Positions 49,479-61,469 of a DNA stretch of 64,000 nt are shown piece by piece (the first letter of the stretch is position 1; the number at the start of each line of letters is the position of its first letter). Under the pieces are notes generated by a model that was given only the letters and a program-made list of their open reading frames with translations, did not search any database and was not told where the DNA came from. A program made the translations under genes and the position numbers. Origin of the DNA: Protea cynaroides (Eukaryota; Streptophyta; Magnoliopsida; Proteales; Proteaceae); the NCBI GenBank assembly GCA_028583415.1, contig CM053266.1, positions 47,370,726 through 47,434,725 of the forward strand, read 5' to 3'.

Positions 49479-50902
49479 GAATAATGGGATATTTATTTAA
49501 ATTATCAATAGATGCTCGGTTCATTCTATTTAAAGTCTTCCGCTGTACATTTATATTCTGATTGTGGTTATGTGTAATTGGTTTGTATGGGTGGACACGG
49601 CCTATTCGAGATCCTGGTGTGAACCGTTGGTTAAATGACGGTTCACTCACACCATTCTGGTTGGATCAGAATTTGGGGTGTGACATAGTATGACTGGATT
49701 GGTACCTCATTGAGTTGTGGTAATTTAAGGTTTGCCTCTCTACGGTTTACCCTGTAGTTATGGCCCCAAAAGCGCTGCTAGCTAGTCAAGGGCCTTTTCG
49801 GGGGGCACTTTCTGAGTTTTATTTACACCTGGAATTTGCTGGCCCATATCTATAGAAAGCAAGAGGATAAGGGTAGGCATTGTTCAGCTCAAAAGGGCTA
49901 AAGACAAGGGCGATATACGGCCCTTTGACATGAGAAATCAAGTTGCTCGGGTTTTGGGAACTATCCGATCAATGATTTAAAGTAAAAGATGCCACTCCTC
50001 TTGAAGGTTTAGTTTCAAGGAAAGGCACAACAAGCAAGGATCCGCCTAAACAAGAGTAGAGGAATCAAAAGAAAATAAGCTTAGTTACTCTATTCGAATA
50101 GCCTTTCCCTAAAATAAATAATGAAGGAGTAGATCCAGCCGCAGGTGACCCCACTATGAACAAATTCCTCCAGCTTCAGGTCTGCAAGTGCCGCTTCCCA
50201 CTATGTATGGTAGTCCTTTGCTTGGTCGGTTGACTCGGTCTTTTAGTTAGGAATCCTTTCGTCTAGCCCCCTTGTCTCCTGAACAGCTGATCTCGACTAG
50301 ATCTCCCTATAGAGCGATTAAAAGCGTCTTTTCTTTGGAGTGAATTCCTTTTCATTTTAAGTAGTTGGTGCTAATTGAGCCGCGTATTATGAGTGTTATG
50401 GATCTGGCTCTTCAAGAGACCTTGTTGGTATGGCTACCGTAGGAGACGGGTATACCGCCCGTAAACTTGTAGTTGTCCCTTCGTAAGTAAGTTGTTCAGT
50501 CTTTCCTTCTTATGCAACACAGCTAGAGTAGCTGTGGCCGAACCCTTGTCAAATTCAAAGGTAATAACTTATCGATATTAACCAAACTTGTATGACCGAC
50601 CAAAAAGCAAGGAAAGCAACGTACTCTCGGCTCTGGGTATGCAGGACAACCCACCGAATAGCTGCCAAGCCAACGGTGGAGGTTGGGGGACCAGAGTCGA
50701 CGAGGTTAGGTCCCGACGCCCGTATGAATTTCAATCTCTTTCAGACCCTTGTTCTTAGCTTGCCTCTCATTTCAAGAAGGGAGGCTGAACGGGCTGAGGC
50801 TTCCGGTGTCCACAAGGCTAACGGGATGCCTTATAGCATAGGTTGTGACTACATTTTTCTGTTCGTTGATGCTGCGTATCGCACGCTTGAACTATTTTTT
50901 TA

Positions 50903-51040
50903 TATAGTGTTCACACTAAGTCCCTATGAACTGGTAAAAAGAAAGCGGCCGTTCACGTCAGGCTGATTGTAAATCAGTTGTTGATTCTATTGCTTGTACT
51001 TTGATTTTATTCATCGAGATTGGGTTGGTGTTCAGTGTAC
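50903..51040 (+). repeat. atp9-upstream repeat, copy 2
   Basis: The second 138 bp copy of the sequence at 47200-47337, about 96% identical. After it the sequence turns to GGAGTTTTCGATCCTCATG, unrelated to atp9, as expected of recombination between repeats in plant mitochondrial DNA. Confidence 0.9.
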
Positions 51041-51397
51041 TGGAGTTTTCGATCCTCATGTTCTCACCTTCCCCGTTTGGGCTTTCGCTCGAATCGAAAA
51101 CTTTATGCGTTGGTAGGCTTTCGACTCAATTTAATAGTCGGACGCCAATAAAAGAAAAAGTTTTTGCATGGGCTCATCATCTAAAGCTCGAGAGTCAACA
51201 AATGCAGGCTGTTTTTTAGTCTGATGACTCAAGCAGAGTTGGTTTCTGATTCCCCTTTACTAGACGTCATAGGGGGTCAGGATGCTTTCGCTTTCAATGT
51301 AGGCCCCAACGGGACTGTTCGAGTCATAATAGCTCATGTACTGGGCTTTTTAGATAGTTCACTCTGCTTCGGGCCTAGCCGGCTTTCGAGTTGAAAC

Positions 51398-51502
51398 TCC
51401 GCGCTCGGATGGAGGGCTCGAATTCACCCAAGCCCCACATGTTGGCCATCCAACGGGGCGTCCCCCCCTCCCGAACCTCTGGGAGGGGAGGATGAGAATC
51501 CA
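51398..51502 (-). repeat. Inverted third copy of the ATCCTCTCCTCC repeat
   Basis: The reverse complement carries CAGAGGTTCGGGAGG, GTTGGATGGCCAACATGTGG and CCCTCCATCCGAG, matching the two copies at 46347-46645 in the opposite orientation. It sits at the right border of the mitochondrial block. Confidence 0.75.
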
Positions 51503-51799
51503 GAGACCGGAGGGAAGAGAAAGATAGTAAGGTATGGGAAAACTTTTTTTTTTTTTGGTAACAAAGTATAGGAAAGCATTAAAAAGGGCAAAAAAATCAT
51601 TAATATAATTTATTTATTAAAATATTAAGATGAAGGTGACGTCATCATCTAACATAAATTACCCATAGTAGAAGAAGTTGTAATGGTCATAATAGAAGAA
51701 ATTGTAATGGTTAGAATATTGAATTAGGGCAAAGGTTGGTATAACTCATTCCATTTAATGCACATTCATTGGATGTAAAACCAAAGTATACAAAGTTAA

Positions 51800-53057
51800 A
51801 AAAAAAATTTCATCTACACCCCATCAAGGATTGCTAACATCATCTACATCCACATGATTGCAAAAACATCACCTAGGTCCACTTAACTGACAGAAATCAC
51901 TAAAATTGTTGAAATACAGTTTTACCCCTCATATTATAAAATGAAGAATTAAAAAATTAGATAGAATGATTAGTTTGACCTTGTATTGAAACTTACCTTT
52001 ACCATCTCTCTTTCCTTTTCACTTAACCATGGGGATGATCGGAGTTTGTGAAGACAATCGGAGTCCACTGCATTGCCGCTGCAACTCTCCCCTCCGTGGT
52101 CCATGGCATTGCCGCTGCAACTCTCCCATCTCAAATCCTTTCTGATCAAGGAAGGAACTTCAACCGAGAGATCTGAGACATCGTTCCACTTCAACCGAGA
52201 GATCTGAGACGTCGTTCCAGATCCCGTAATGGTGATTCCAAATATTGAATATGGCAGGGAGCACTCCATGGCCTGATTAGTCAGGTCCAATCGGCAATTC
52301 AGAGTTTAGGCAAAGATGAATAGTCGGAGTAGACATGTAGCTTTCTCTATTGGGAATTGAGCAGCACACAGACGATGGCTGAAAGAAATGAAGAAGTTAA
52401 TCAAGCTTGATACCATTTATTTACCTTATAATATGCAAAGGAATATTCATGAGGAAATATGCAAGAGTTCACATTAATCGTGGGGATGATCAGAGTCTTT
52501 GAAGTCGATCAGAATTTCAATTTGCCGTGAAGACGATGGTCACTCCGAAATGGAACAGAAATTGTCGTCGTGAACTTATAATTGAAGAAGATAAATCTCC
52601 TTCCATACTGGCCCAATCAAGCTGAAATTTCGGAATAAGAGTCGCAACTTCCTTCTCTCTTGATTTCAACCAATATCGGAATAGAATATCCAGTATTAAG
52701 CCTGTGAAACAGATCTGAAATCTGATATGGCGTTAGAGCAAGTTGCAGCAGAAAAAAAACAACGAATTTTGTTTGAGTTTGAAGAGTTTTTTGAACCGAA
52801 TCAAACCAAATCGAAAAACATTTTTTCTAAGAGGAGTAGCTCCACCATTTGAAGCTTACCTTTTCCAAGAGGAGCAGTGGCAATGAATCTGGCATGACCG
52901 CCATTGGGGAGGTCTGCAACTCTTCTTCTCTCTTAGCGTTGTGCACTATACCCCCATGGTTGCAGCCAAGCTCATCATTTGGTTTGGGTTTTGAGGAATG
53001 GACAGAGAAAAGTTGGATGAAAGTGACTGGGAGGAGGAGAGAGAAGAAGAAGAACAG

Positions 53058-53088
<31 letters not shown>

Positions 53089-53470
53089 GAATAAAAAGAA
53101 CCACGTAAGGGGCCATAGAAGAAAAAGAGCAAGAGGAAGAAAAGAAGGGGAAAAAGAACCAAGAGGAAGAAAAGATGGGGAAAAAGAACCAAGAGAAGAA
53201 AGGAAGAAATTGAACAGAAAAAAAATTCTGATATGAAATCAGACCAAAGAGAAGAAAGGGTAAAATCATCTTTTAACTCAGTTTAAAGAGTAGTATTGTC
53301 CATAAATGGTTCCATTTCAGCTAACATCAACAACTAATGAGAATCTGTGGACGGAATGGGCTTATTTGATTAACGATGCAAAGATTTTGGGTGATATAAG
53401 ATGTTTTTGTAATCTTATGGGTGTAGATGATGTTAGCAATCCTTGATGGGGTGTAGATGAATTTTTTTCT
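51800..53470. mobile_element. 1.67 kb long-TIR DNA transposon, possibly Pack-MULE-like
   Basis: Terminal inverted repeats of about 80 bp are visible: TTCATCTACACCCCATCAAG at the left is matched by the reversed right end, and the match runs on through GATTGCTAACATCATCTACA to AAAACATC with only a few differences. The flanks share AAAGTTAA at 51792-51799 and 53471-53478. Long TIRs with an 8-9 bp duplication suggest a Mutator-like element. No transposase is present. On the minus strand two exon-like segments end at good donors: GAAAAG/GTAAGC near 52855 and GGTAAAG/GTAAGT near 51998. This suggests captured gene pieces. An A run (about 53060-53084) lies inside. Confidence 0.8.
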
Positions 53471-53478
53471 AAAGTTAA

Positions 53479-53588
53479 TTTTGAAATTACTAAGGGAGGG
53501 ATTGAGCGGTTAAACACTCAAGGCTACCTGTAATCCATTGGTGTCTTTAATTCCATTTAATGCACATTTATTGGATCATCATGAAAAT

Positions 53589-53625
<37 letters not shown>

Positions 53626-54842
53626 GGGGGATTGTAGGTTAAAATACTCATGACATGGACCTTGGTGTTTTTATATAAACTCATAAAAAAGCTCTTGGAA
53701 TGTTCGATTGGCCATTATCACTTTTCGGCTGATTGATCATTGTATCGTTAGTATCTTGGCTTTTACTCTTGTTTTTCATCAATAAATTTTCTGTTTATAA
53801 AAAATAAAAACTCATAAAAAACCTAAAATAGAACCGGATCAAACAAAAAACCGAGTCGATAGTCTAAAATCAAAGCCAAATGATCAAATAATAGACGGAT
53901 AAGAACCCATTGAACCAATATTTTATTATATATACATGTAAGTATTTAGACTAAACCAACAACAACCCAATCCCAATTATGCTGCATGGTGCCTATACTT
54001 ACAGAGGATCAAGGTCGATCAATACCAATTTAGATCAGTCCGACCTCTCATCCGTTTACCCTGGTCCCTGGAATACTTATAACACAGAACTCACGGACCA
54101 TAATGACTGATGGAATTAAAGGTGTCAATTTTGGGACTGAGCCAACTTGAATTAACCCGAAACCCCAGCTTGGACCAAACTGTTACCTATTATGTTTTGG
54201 GTTGAAGTATGGCACATCCTACTGTCTAGCCTGAAACTAGTAATGGTCGGGACCATTTAGACCGAATATTTAACCCTTTTTTCACTGCCTCAGTCTTCTA
54301 AATGGGTTTAATGGGTTCTTTTCAACCCAAACTGCCTCATACTAACTTAAGAAGTTAAGCCCATTAATTAAAATACAAAGTAACCCACACTTTGGTTTGA
54401 ATCTGATCATTCATATGTTTCCTTGATCTCCCCATATATTGGCAGGTGGGCAGATTGATCCTCAAACCTTTGGGTCAGCTGTAGGAGTCTCGCCGCAGGA
54501 GACATTTGGTTCCTTCGATCAAACCCTGACTCGAATTGAAACCAGCTGTTGACACATGGAATCATGGAAGGGACGGTTCCTTTCAAAAAGTATTCCTCGT
54601 GATGTGGGTTTAGACTGGACGGTTCCTAGACTGGACGGTTCCTTCTTTACCTTATTCTTGTGATGCGGTTTGGACAATCCTTCCCAAAAACTGGTGATGT
54701 AAGTTGGACGGTTACGTACGATTCTCGGAGTCAACCCCTACTGCAACCTGAAGTTCAAATTAAGAACTCATAATCATGAGTAATGACTTCTTTAGGGACA
54801 TCGACCGTTATCTGAATTAATAAAAAAAGCAACTTTAGATTT
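53479..54842. other. Repeat-rich spacer before the Smr gene
   Basis: It holds an AT microsatellite (53593-53621), a short relative of the dispersed repeat seen at 20073 (near 53560), a copy of the ACCAATATTTTATTA family (about 53810-53950), and a GGACGGTT-type repeat cluster (54571-54715). No gene is supported. Confidence 0.6.
54571..54715 (+). repeat. Degenerate GGACGGTTCC repeat cluster
   Basis: GGACGGTTCC starts at 54571, 54617 and 54633; GGACAATCCT at 54672 and GGACGGTTAC at 54706 are diverged forms. The sequence between them also repeats in part (TATTC.TCGTGATG.GGTTT). It lies about 600 bp before the Smr gene ATG. Confidence 0.7.
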
Positions 54843-55306
54843 GCCTCTCCATTATTGGTACTCGAAGTTTACGACGACGGCGTGATTCCCGGCCACCTGC
54901 ACCTACCCAGGGTTGACGATAGCTGAATCTCTCCTCTCTATTGTAAGTAAATCTTTTTAGAATTCTTCAAATAAGGATAATGAAAGCCGTTGTATTGATT
55001 ACCAGTGGTTATTCTGTATTTCATTCTGTTTTTTTTTTTTGGGTGAAATTTCCCCTTTGATCTCTGATTAGGGTTCCCACGAGCAGGAACTGCTGACTTA
55101 TGTCATCATCGACTCGAAATCTTCTGCAACTTGTAGATTTGCGTATTCGATTTATTAATTGGAGGGGAAACCTTGCAACTCTGAAGATCTGTTTCGCGTC
55201 CCTTGTTGAATTGAATTGGCGATGCTCATCTGTCTCTGCGTTTTAGTTTGATGTAGAAATCATAATTATCTGATTCCGGCGAAATTCTGCACAGTTTATT
55301 AGAAGA
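54843..55306 (+). promoter_or_regulatory. Likely promoter-proximal region and 5' leader of the Smr gene
   Basis: A possible leader intron starts at TATTG/GTAAGTAAAT-like sequence near 54942 and may end at CTGATTAG near 55070. No clear TATA box is seen. Transcript evidence would be needed to fix the start. Confidence 0.35.
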
Positions 55307-58300
55307 ATGAATTCATCTAAGAAGAAAAGGAAGTCGCGAGCTTCTCAGCGGGTCAATAGAGACGTTGCAGGGGATGTCGATAAGGAGAAACATGGAGTGT
55401 TGACATGCTTGACCGAGGAGTTCTCTTCGGTTTCTCTCGATGGAGTTGCTTCTGCTTATGGAGAGGCGAAAGAGGATCCAAATATGGCAGCAGAGATTTT
55501 TGGTGGCTTGTCTGAGAACTGTGATTCTGCTGCGACAAGTTCGACGTCTTCGGAGAGCTGTTTTGAGTCTAAGGTAACTCAGACGCCGGTTCGTTCGAAA
55601 GGTTTTAGAGGAAGTAAGCAGACGAGGGTCGTTGCATCTGCGGGCACGGTTTCAAATTTTTTGGGAAAGGACTATCTGAAGTACAGCCCAAGGAAGTCCA
55701 ATGTGGTCAGTAAAGAGGCCTTAAGCAATGAAAAGGCCGAGCAGTTCTTGTGTTCCATGCTTGGGGATGAGTGTGAACTGAGCATGGCGGTGGTCAGAGA
55801 TGTCCTGAGTAAGCCGTTATTCATATTCTATATCAATTAATTTGGTTTTCTATTGAGCTCCTTCTTACCTTTGGTATTTGAACTGTTGGACGTTTGGGAA
55901 TTTCTTTCAAATCAATTTAGTCGCTTAAATTTGTCAAATTTGTTGTCAAAAGACAGTAAGAATGAATAAGGGAAAGTCTCAAGAGTCAAGGCTGCCGTTG
56001 AAAGAGCAAGATTTTTACCTGTCTAGGTTCGTGCTTGTTCCGAGGTTGAGATGGAGAATTTAAAAATACGAATAATGCTTTTTCCAGGCTGACTGCCGTG
56101 GTTTATTAGAACTGATTGTGCTCCATCATCGTATGTGTTCCCTTTCACAATCTGAAGCTGGATATGCAGCGAAAGAATGTGGACACGTATTATAAAGTAA
56201 ACGGTTCATCCTAGTTAGAACCTTCACCAATGTCTCACATCCTGTGTTTTGGGCCTTGTGTAATGTCTCTACATAAACTAGATGGAATTGAATCTTGTGA
56301 CTGATATCTGCTAGAACCAGTAATGAAATAATTGGATCTTGTGTCATGTCATACACATTGCGTCCTGCAAACCCTCCTTTTATGAAATCCCGTCCACAAA
56401 TTTTCTCTCTTTATACCTCATTGTTTTACCTCATCTTTCCGCAGAAGCCAATTGAAAGTAGGGAAAGTTTTCATTTTATGATTAAGAAAAACCTTTGTGT
56501 CCATGTGGGTTAAAATGGCAAGTAGCTGGTTTGTAGTGAATGAGGGAAGGCAATGCGGGTTGGTATGGGTTTTGGCAAACGTTGCCTGGACCCTATGAGA
56601 CCTGATTCCACAAGCCCATGTCAGCTAGAGAGGACTGCATTGGGGTGGGGGAGGATAGGTTGAGGGAACTTTAGTAAGGAACTGGAGAAAACCTTTATAA
56701 ATCGCCCTTTTGCAATGTCACCCCATCTGAAACTGAGTAATCAACCTGGAATTGAAAATACCAAGCCAAACCTGCCCCTGCAGGGCACCCATTTATCTCT
56801 TTATGTTGATCCCTACTAATTCTACTTCCCGTGTTAGGCTGTCTAAATTTAATAGCATTATACTTCATCCAAGTAAGCATAGTAGCATAAGCTAGATAGT
56901 TTACATATGGGATCATTCTTGCTTCTATGCTTGTATTGGCTTCTATCAACACGTATTATATTTTACACTCGGTTTATTCATGACTGTAGGATGTAAGGAA
57001 ACTTATATTATATGGTGAATTAACTAGGGCATTCATCTTTGCAGGTCAATGTGGATATGATGTTGAACAGGTATGGTAAGCATTGCTACAAGTTCTATCT
57101 TTTATTATTTTCCCCTTGATGGTGAGCATAGCTTTTCTCTTGCAAGAAAAGATCTCACCTCGATTAGATTAGGTGGGAAGTGTGTTTATTCTTTTTAACT
57201 GGCTCACGGTTCAAACCAAGATTTGTCAGTGAATAAATTCTGAGCCTTGATTATGTGGATTTCATTTCTGTGTATGGGATGGGTCGACATGGTGAAAATT
57301 GCCATTGGAGTGGACATAGAGGTCAGCCCTGACGTTGTGGAAATTGCCATTGATCTGGACCTAGAGGTCTTATCATATTTTGTTTTTTCTTATTTTTAGG
57401 TTATCTGTATAGATATTAGCAGGACATAGATATGTAACAACAAATCCAACAAAATGAGATATTATGTTCGGTGAGTTCTATGCAATATAAATAGTTCTGG
57501 TGTATAGCAAGACCCACTTCAAATTGATAACTTGCCACTTGAGCACCTGCTGTCCTTAAAAAGTTTGTGGACTAAAGGATCCACTTTCAGATACATGATT
57601 TGTAAGCATAAACCGATATATTTCATGAGATGCATGTTGTGGTAAACTTGACCCACAAGTTAAATTCATTTGATGCATTTAACATTACGGAGCCCACAGA
57701 CCCCACGGCTTCTCTGTGAATTGGGGGTGAGGCTGCGTACATCTGCCCCTCCCAGATCCCACAGTGGCAGGAACCTCGTGCACTGGGTATGCCCTTTAGT
57801 ACTCTTCCTATTTATGTTGTTAAGTGTTATCATCATCTTCATCGTCGTTGTATTGGGATCATTACCTGACTTTATTCACCAATGTGACCAAACAATGTGG
57901 ACCCATAAGCAAGTCCCCCGCATGAGGGCCTCGGTGATGAGCCATCAAGCCTAACCCCTATCAGGATTCTCAAGCCATGGTCAGCTCTTGCTGATTTGAG
58001 TGCGGCTTCACCCAAAAAGTTCATAGAAAAAGGGCATCTTAATTTTGCGCCTTCTTTGTGGGCCCCATCTCGATCCAATCATCCTGATAGAGATCGGGAA
58101 AAGAAGAGCTGTCACCCCAGTGGCATGCCTTCCGGGTGAACCTTCTGCCTTGAGTAGGAGATCAAGATTCAATCTGTGCTCGGATATCCGTGTAGCCCCT
58201 AATCAAGTCTCTCGGATCCTTTGAATGGTCGTTTGGTACCAGGGCTTAGTTCTGGTCAATGTCATTGTAACCTGGGCTCCACCTTCGGTGGCCTAGTTGT

Positions 58301-60474
58301 GTTTGGGTTTTCTGCCTTGTTTTGTCTGATTCTATTTTGCTCCCATCTTTTGATGGCCTAGCTTGTTTGTGTTCTCTTTTCTGGATTTAATAAAATATCT
58401 ACTTACCCAAAAAAAAAAGCCTGATGGTTGGACCTCCTAATGTACTCTTTAGTTCTGACTACATTTAATGGCCGATGATGTCAGTTATGATAGATCCCCA
58501 ACACTGCTAAAATGTAATGGTTTTCATGAAAAATATGTGTAAGAAACCATAGTGGGAAGCTTCCTATTTTCCAACCTCAAATGTTGATAGAACCTCTTCT
58601 CAACCACATAGTAACTGAGATATTTCTTGTTAGAATGCTATGAAACTAGGGTACTCGACTATTATCATGGAATATTGAATTTTCTGGCTAATGTAGTAAA
58701 CACAGAGGTTGTCTGAATGCAGGCCTTGGATATATTGCTTGAAATATCTGCTTCCTTCGACTATGAGTCCAAGACCCGTGGTTGTGTTGCTTATTCTGAA
58801 AGCAATAAACAAGATAGAGGAATTGTTACCACATGCAACGACAGTTTAGATGGTACTATAGGGAAATGCAAGGTAATATCTTGAGCTTTGAGATTCATAC
58901 TCTGAGTATTTTCCACTTCTTTGGGGACCTGAGTCCAAATCTCTCTATTCAAATATTGGAGGTGTTCATTCAGTTTTCTATTCTATTTAGTTTGGCTTGA
59001 TGGACTTGAATAAAGGTAGAAAAGTTAACCTGGTATATCTTGCTCTGCTTGATTTGGTCAAAGTTATCATTGTTGGAATAAAGGATTTAAAACTCGGGAT
59101 TGTTGCTCAAACCTGTGTGGTAGTCAGAAATGAATAAATTTTTTTTGAAAGAGTTTGGTTATTGATATTGGGTTGATGGACTGGTCTCAGCGAGTTCTGA
59201 TCCAGATCCACTAATCCATAGTTGAAATTGAGCAGATTTGGTTGTATTCTCCTCATGGCTTCTAATTCTCAATAGTATCCTTAAGAGTAGTAAGCAGGTT
59301 TTACAAAGTCTAGCAGATATTCATACTCCATTGTAACAAATCAAGGTTAAATGCGAATTAGAAGCCGATGCTTTTTTTTTTTTTTTTTTGGAGGGGATGG
59401 GAGAGAGGCTGGGAGTTCTCTGTTTTGTTTGTGCATGTTGTGGTTAATACTTCCTTTTTATATATATTCTTCTTCATATTTCCTGATGCATTACAATCTC
59501 TTATTTCTTCTCATGGTTTCATGGGTTAAACTTAGATGTTTTCTTAAGATTTTTCCCTATATCATTTGGAATTTCTGTCTTACTCGATGAGGACTGGGTG
59601 ATGGAGGATTAAATAATTTCCATCTCTTGCACTTTGCTCAATTGTCAGGTGCTTTGACCTTATTAAGTGATTGCTGTGCATAGATTACCTTCTTTTCCTC
59701 CCTCTTTGATTCAGATAATCTTGTGGCAGTTAACAGAAAGGGCATTGGACTCAACTTTCTATTTCTCAGAACAAGAACTTGAGGAGATCCTACAATCTGC
59801 TAGGTATGATAGCAGGTAAGATACAAATGCTTTTGCTTTCCTTTTTTCATATATATTATGTTTTCAGCTTTCATTTTTATGGATTTATACGACTTAATAG
59901 GCAGTCTGTAACAAATTCCTGCAGTCTAAACTAACACTAAGAACCAAGTAACTAGGATTTTATATTTTCATTGATGGCCAAGCAAAATCCCTGACTGTAC
60001 AGGTTGTTTTGTTTCCTATTAGATCTTCTGGCTTGGTGGAGAATGTACTAGAGTTTGTTAACTATTGTATATGAAAAGGAGCCCCCCTCTGCAATGTTTA
60101 ATAAGCCCACGATTTCTAACATCTACTGTGATAATTATGTTTTATATGTTCAATAGTAAACATTTCCTTTTAAAGTTGTAATGGATTTTTTAGGAATTTA
60201 GGGAAACATATTTATAAATTTGAATATGATACATAGAGTTTATGAAATCTATTTCTAATTTATCTGAATTTCTTCCTATTTTTGTTCAGATATGATTCTG
60301 AAATTAAAAAGTCAAGTCTCCCTCAAAATGTGTTGGAGTCCTTGTTTAATATGGCCAAGATTTCTGAACATGATCCAAGCAGTATGAACTGGAAGAATGT
60401 AGTACAGAAAATGGATTCCTTGGGGCAAGGATTGGATTTTCATTCTGCTGGAACTGCAGATATTCAACCGAAGG
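55307..60474 (+). CDS. CUE-like/Smr-domain protein, N-terminal part (gene continues past the window)
   Basis: Five exons are seen: 55307-55808, 57045-57070, 58723-58872, 59715-59803 (or 59815) and 60290-60474. They give 317 residues (321 with the later donor) and end in phase 1, so more exons must follow. The start MNSSKKKRKSRASQRVNRD is basic. A CUE-like helical domain spans about residues 140-187 (EKAEQFLCSMLGDECELSMA, then QCGYDVEQALDILLEIS). In plant relatives such as Arabidopsis At5g58720 this is followed by DUF1771 and a C-terminal Smr (MutS-related) nuclease-like domain; neither is visible here. The CUE part may bind ubiquitin and Smr domains may cut nucleic acid; the cellular role is unknown. 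Residues 85-135 are Ser-rich and probably disordered. Exon 2 is only 26 bases. Confidence 0.85.
57700..57796 (+). mobile_element. Partial Au-like SINE
   Basis: The stretch has GGTGAGGCTGCGTACATCTG, CCCCTCCCAGATCCCACAG, and GTGCACTGGGTATGCCCTTT, matching the 3' two-thirds of the SINE at 23865. The tRNA-like head is missing. No target duplication is evident. It is in an intron of the Smr gene. Confidence 0.78.
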
Positions 60475-61048
60475 GTATTATTCACCTTTTATCATGTCAA
60501 GCTGACAGTTTCATCTGCTGGAATCTAGTCTTCATTTTATGCTTTGTCTGGACTCTTTACTGTTTGTTTTTCCAGAATATCCCTGATTATGTTCCTTATC
60601 ATTCCTATGTTCTACTAGTGAACTAGAGTTCTGGTCCTCTGAATTTTGTGGATTTATTTTATGGAAGCTATTTTTCTGTTTTGCCTATTTGTTTCGTGAA
60701 GCTAGCCTTTTAATTTCTCAAATGGGAATTTTACATTTTCTCCTTATAAAGTATAAAGGATCTTAAGACTTCTAAGGAAGCCTCACTGAGAGCATTTTAC
60801 AAAAATAGAACTATTACTTGTGGATGAAGCATTCTGGGTATGGTTAGCATATTTTCTCTTCCTTTATCCTTCCCCACCGCCCAAATTCCCCCCCTTTGTC
60901 TACTACATCTTGTTCTCCCCCTATAACAGCATAAACAAATAGAAGACATGGCTTTTCTAGCACAATGTGGTTGTAATCTGGCCATCGAGTCACCATGTTG
61001 AACTTTGATTCATCCCCTTTTAATAAGTATCGAGTACTATGCTTGGTG

Positions 61049-61443
61049 GCCTATCAGTATCTAGGTCTTCCTGTACGGGGCATCCATAGGTGTCTAAGCT
61101 TTAAGGATCTGGTGGTGGAAAAGGTGACCAGGGGCTAGGATTTACATTGCATTGGGAGGTAGGATCACCCTCATCAAAGCAATGATGGCCAACATCCCGA
61201 TTATTGTTTTTCTTTGTTCAAGGCCCCTAGAAAAGTTTGTAAGATGCAAGAGAAGCTTCAAAGGGACTTCCCCTGGGATCTGGGGAATAATATAAATCAC
61301 CTAGTCAATTGGAATTTAGTAAGCCTATCCTTGAGAGAGTGGTTTGGGCTTGGGAATGTTTCTACTTGGAATGACGCTTTCCTTTCTAAATGGTTGTGGA
61401 AATTCCGAAGAGAAGAAGGAAGTATGGCATTTGGTGATTAGGT
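61049..61443 (+). mobile_element. Broken LINE (non-LTR) reverse transcriptase fragment
   Basis: Translation in shifting frames gives YLGLPVRG, a Glu-Lys-Val phrase, and after a frame change LQRDFPWD, VNWNLVSLSLREW, LGNVSTWNDAFLSKWLWKFR. These match the end of plant L1-type reverse transcriptases and the following zf-RVT-like segment (YLGLPLGG, IQRDFLWGG, GKWLWRF in intact elements). Several frameshifts and stops show it is dead. It sits in the Smr gene intron. Confidence 0.85.
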
Positions 61444-61469
61444 TGATCTTTATTATATATGTATATGAT

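Larger units (their letters stand above)
47189..51395 (+). other. Nuclear insertion of mitochondrial DNA (NUMT), outer limits approximate
   Basis: The block contains a broken mitochondrial atp9, two copies of the sequence before it, and long GC-moderate, non-coding stretches in the style of plant mitochondrial intergenic DNA. It contrasts with the AT-rich flanks. A 500 N gap lies within it. Just right of the gap, about 49483-49690, GGATCAGAATTTGGGGTGTG resembles the end of a gypsy LTR, so the block may be composite. The exact borders cannot be set by eye; the left one could be as early as about 46950. Mis-scaffolding of organelle sequence is an alternative. Confidence 0.7.

Noticed and set aside
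48872..49650. Long open frames crossing the N gap on both strands
   Set aside because: They exist only because N codons carry no stops.
52827..53269. Minus-strand ORFs rich in Phe, Ser and Leu
   Set aside because: They arise from the A-rich and GAA-rich tract within the long-TIR element, not from coding sequence.
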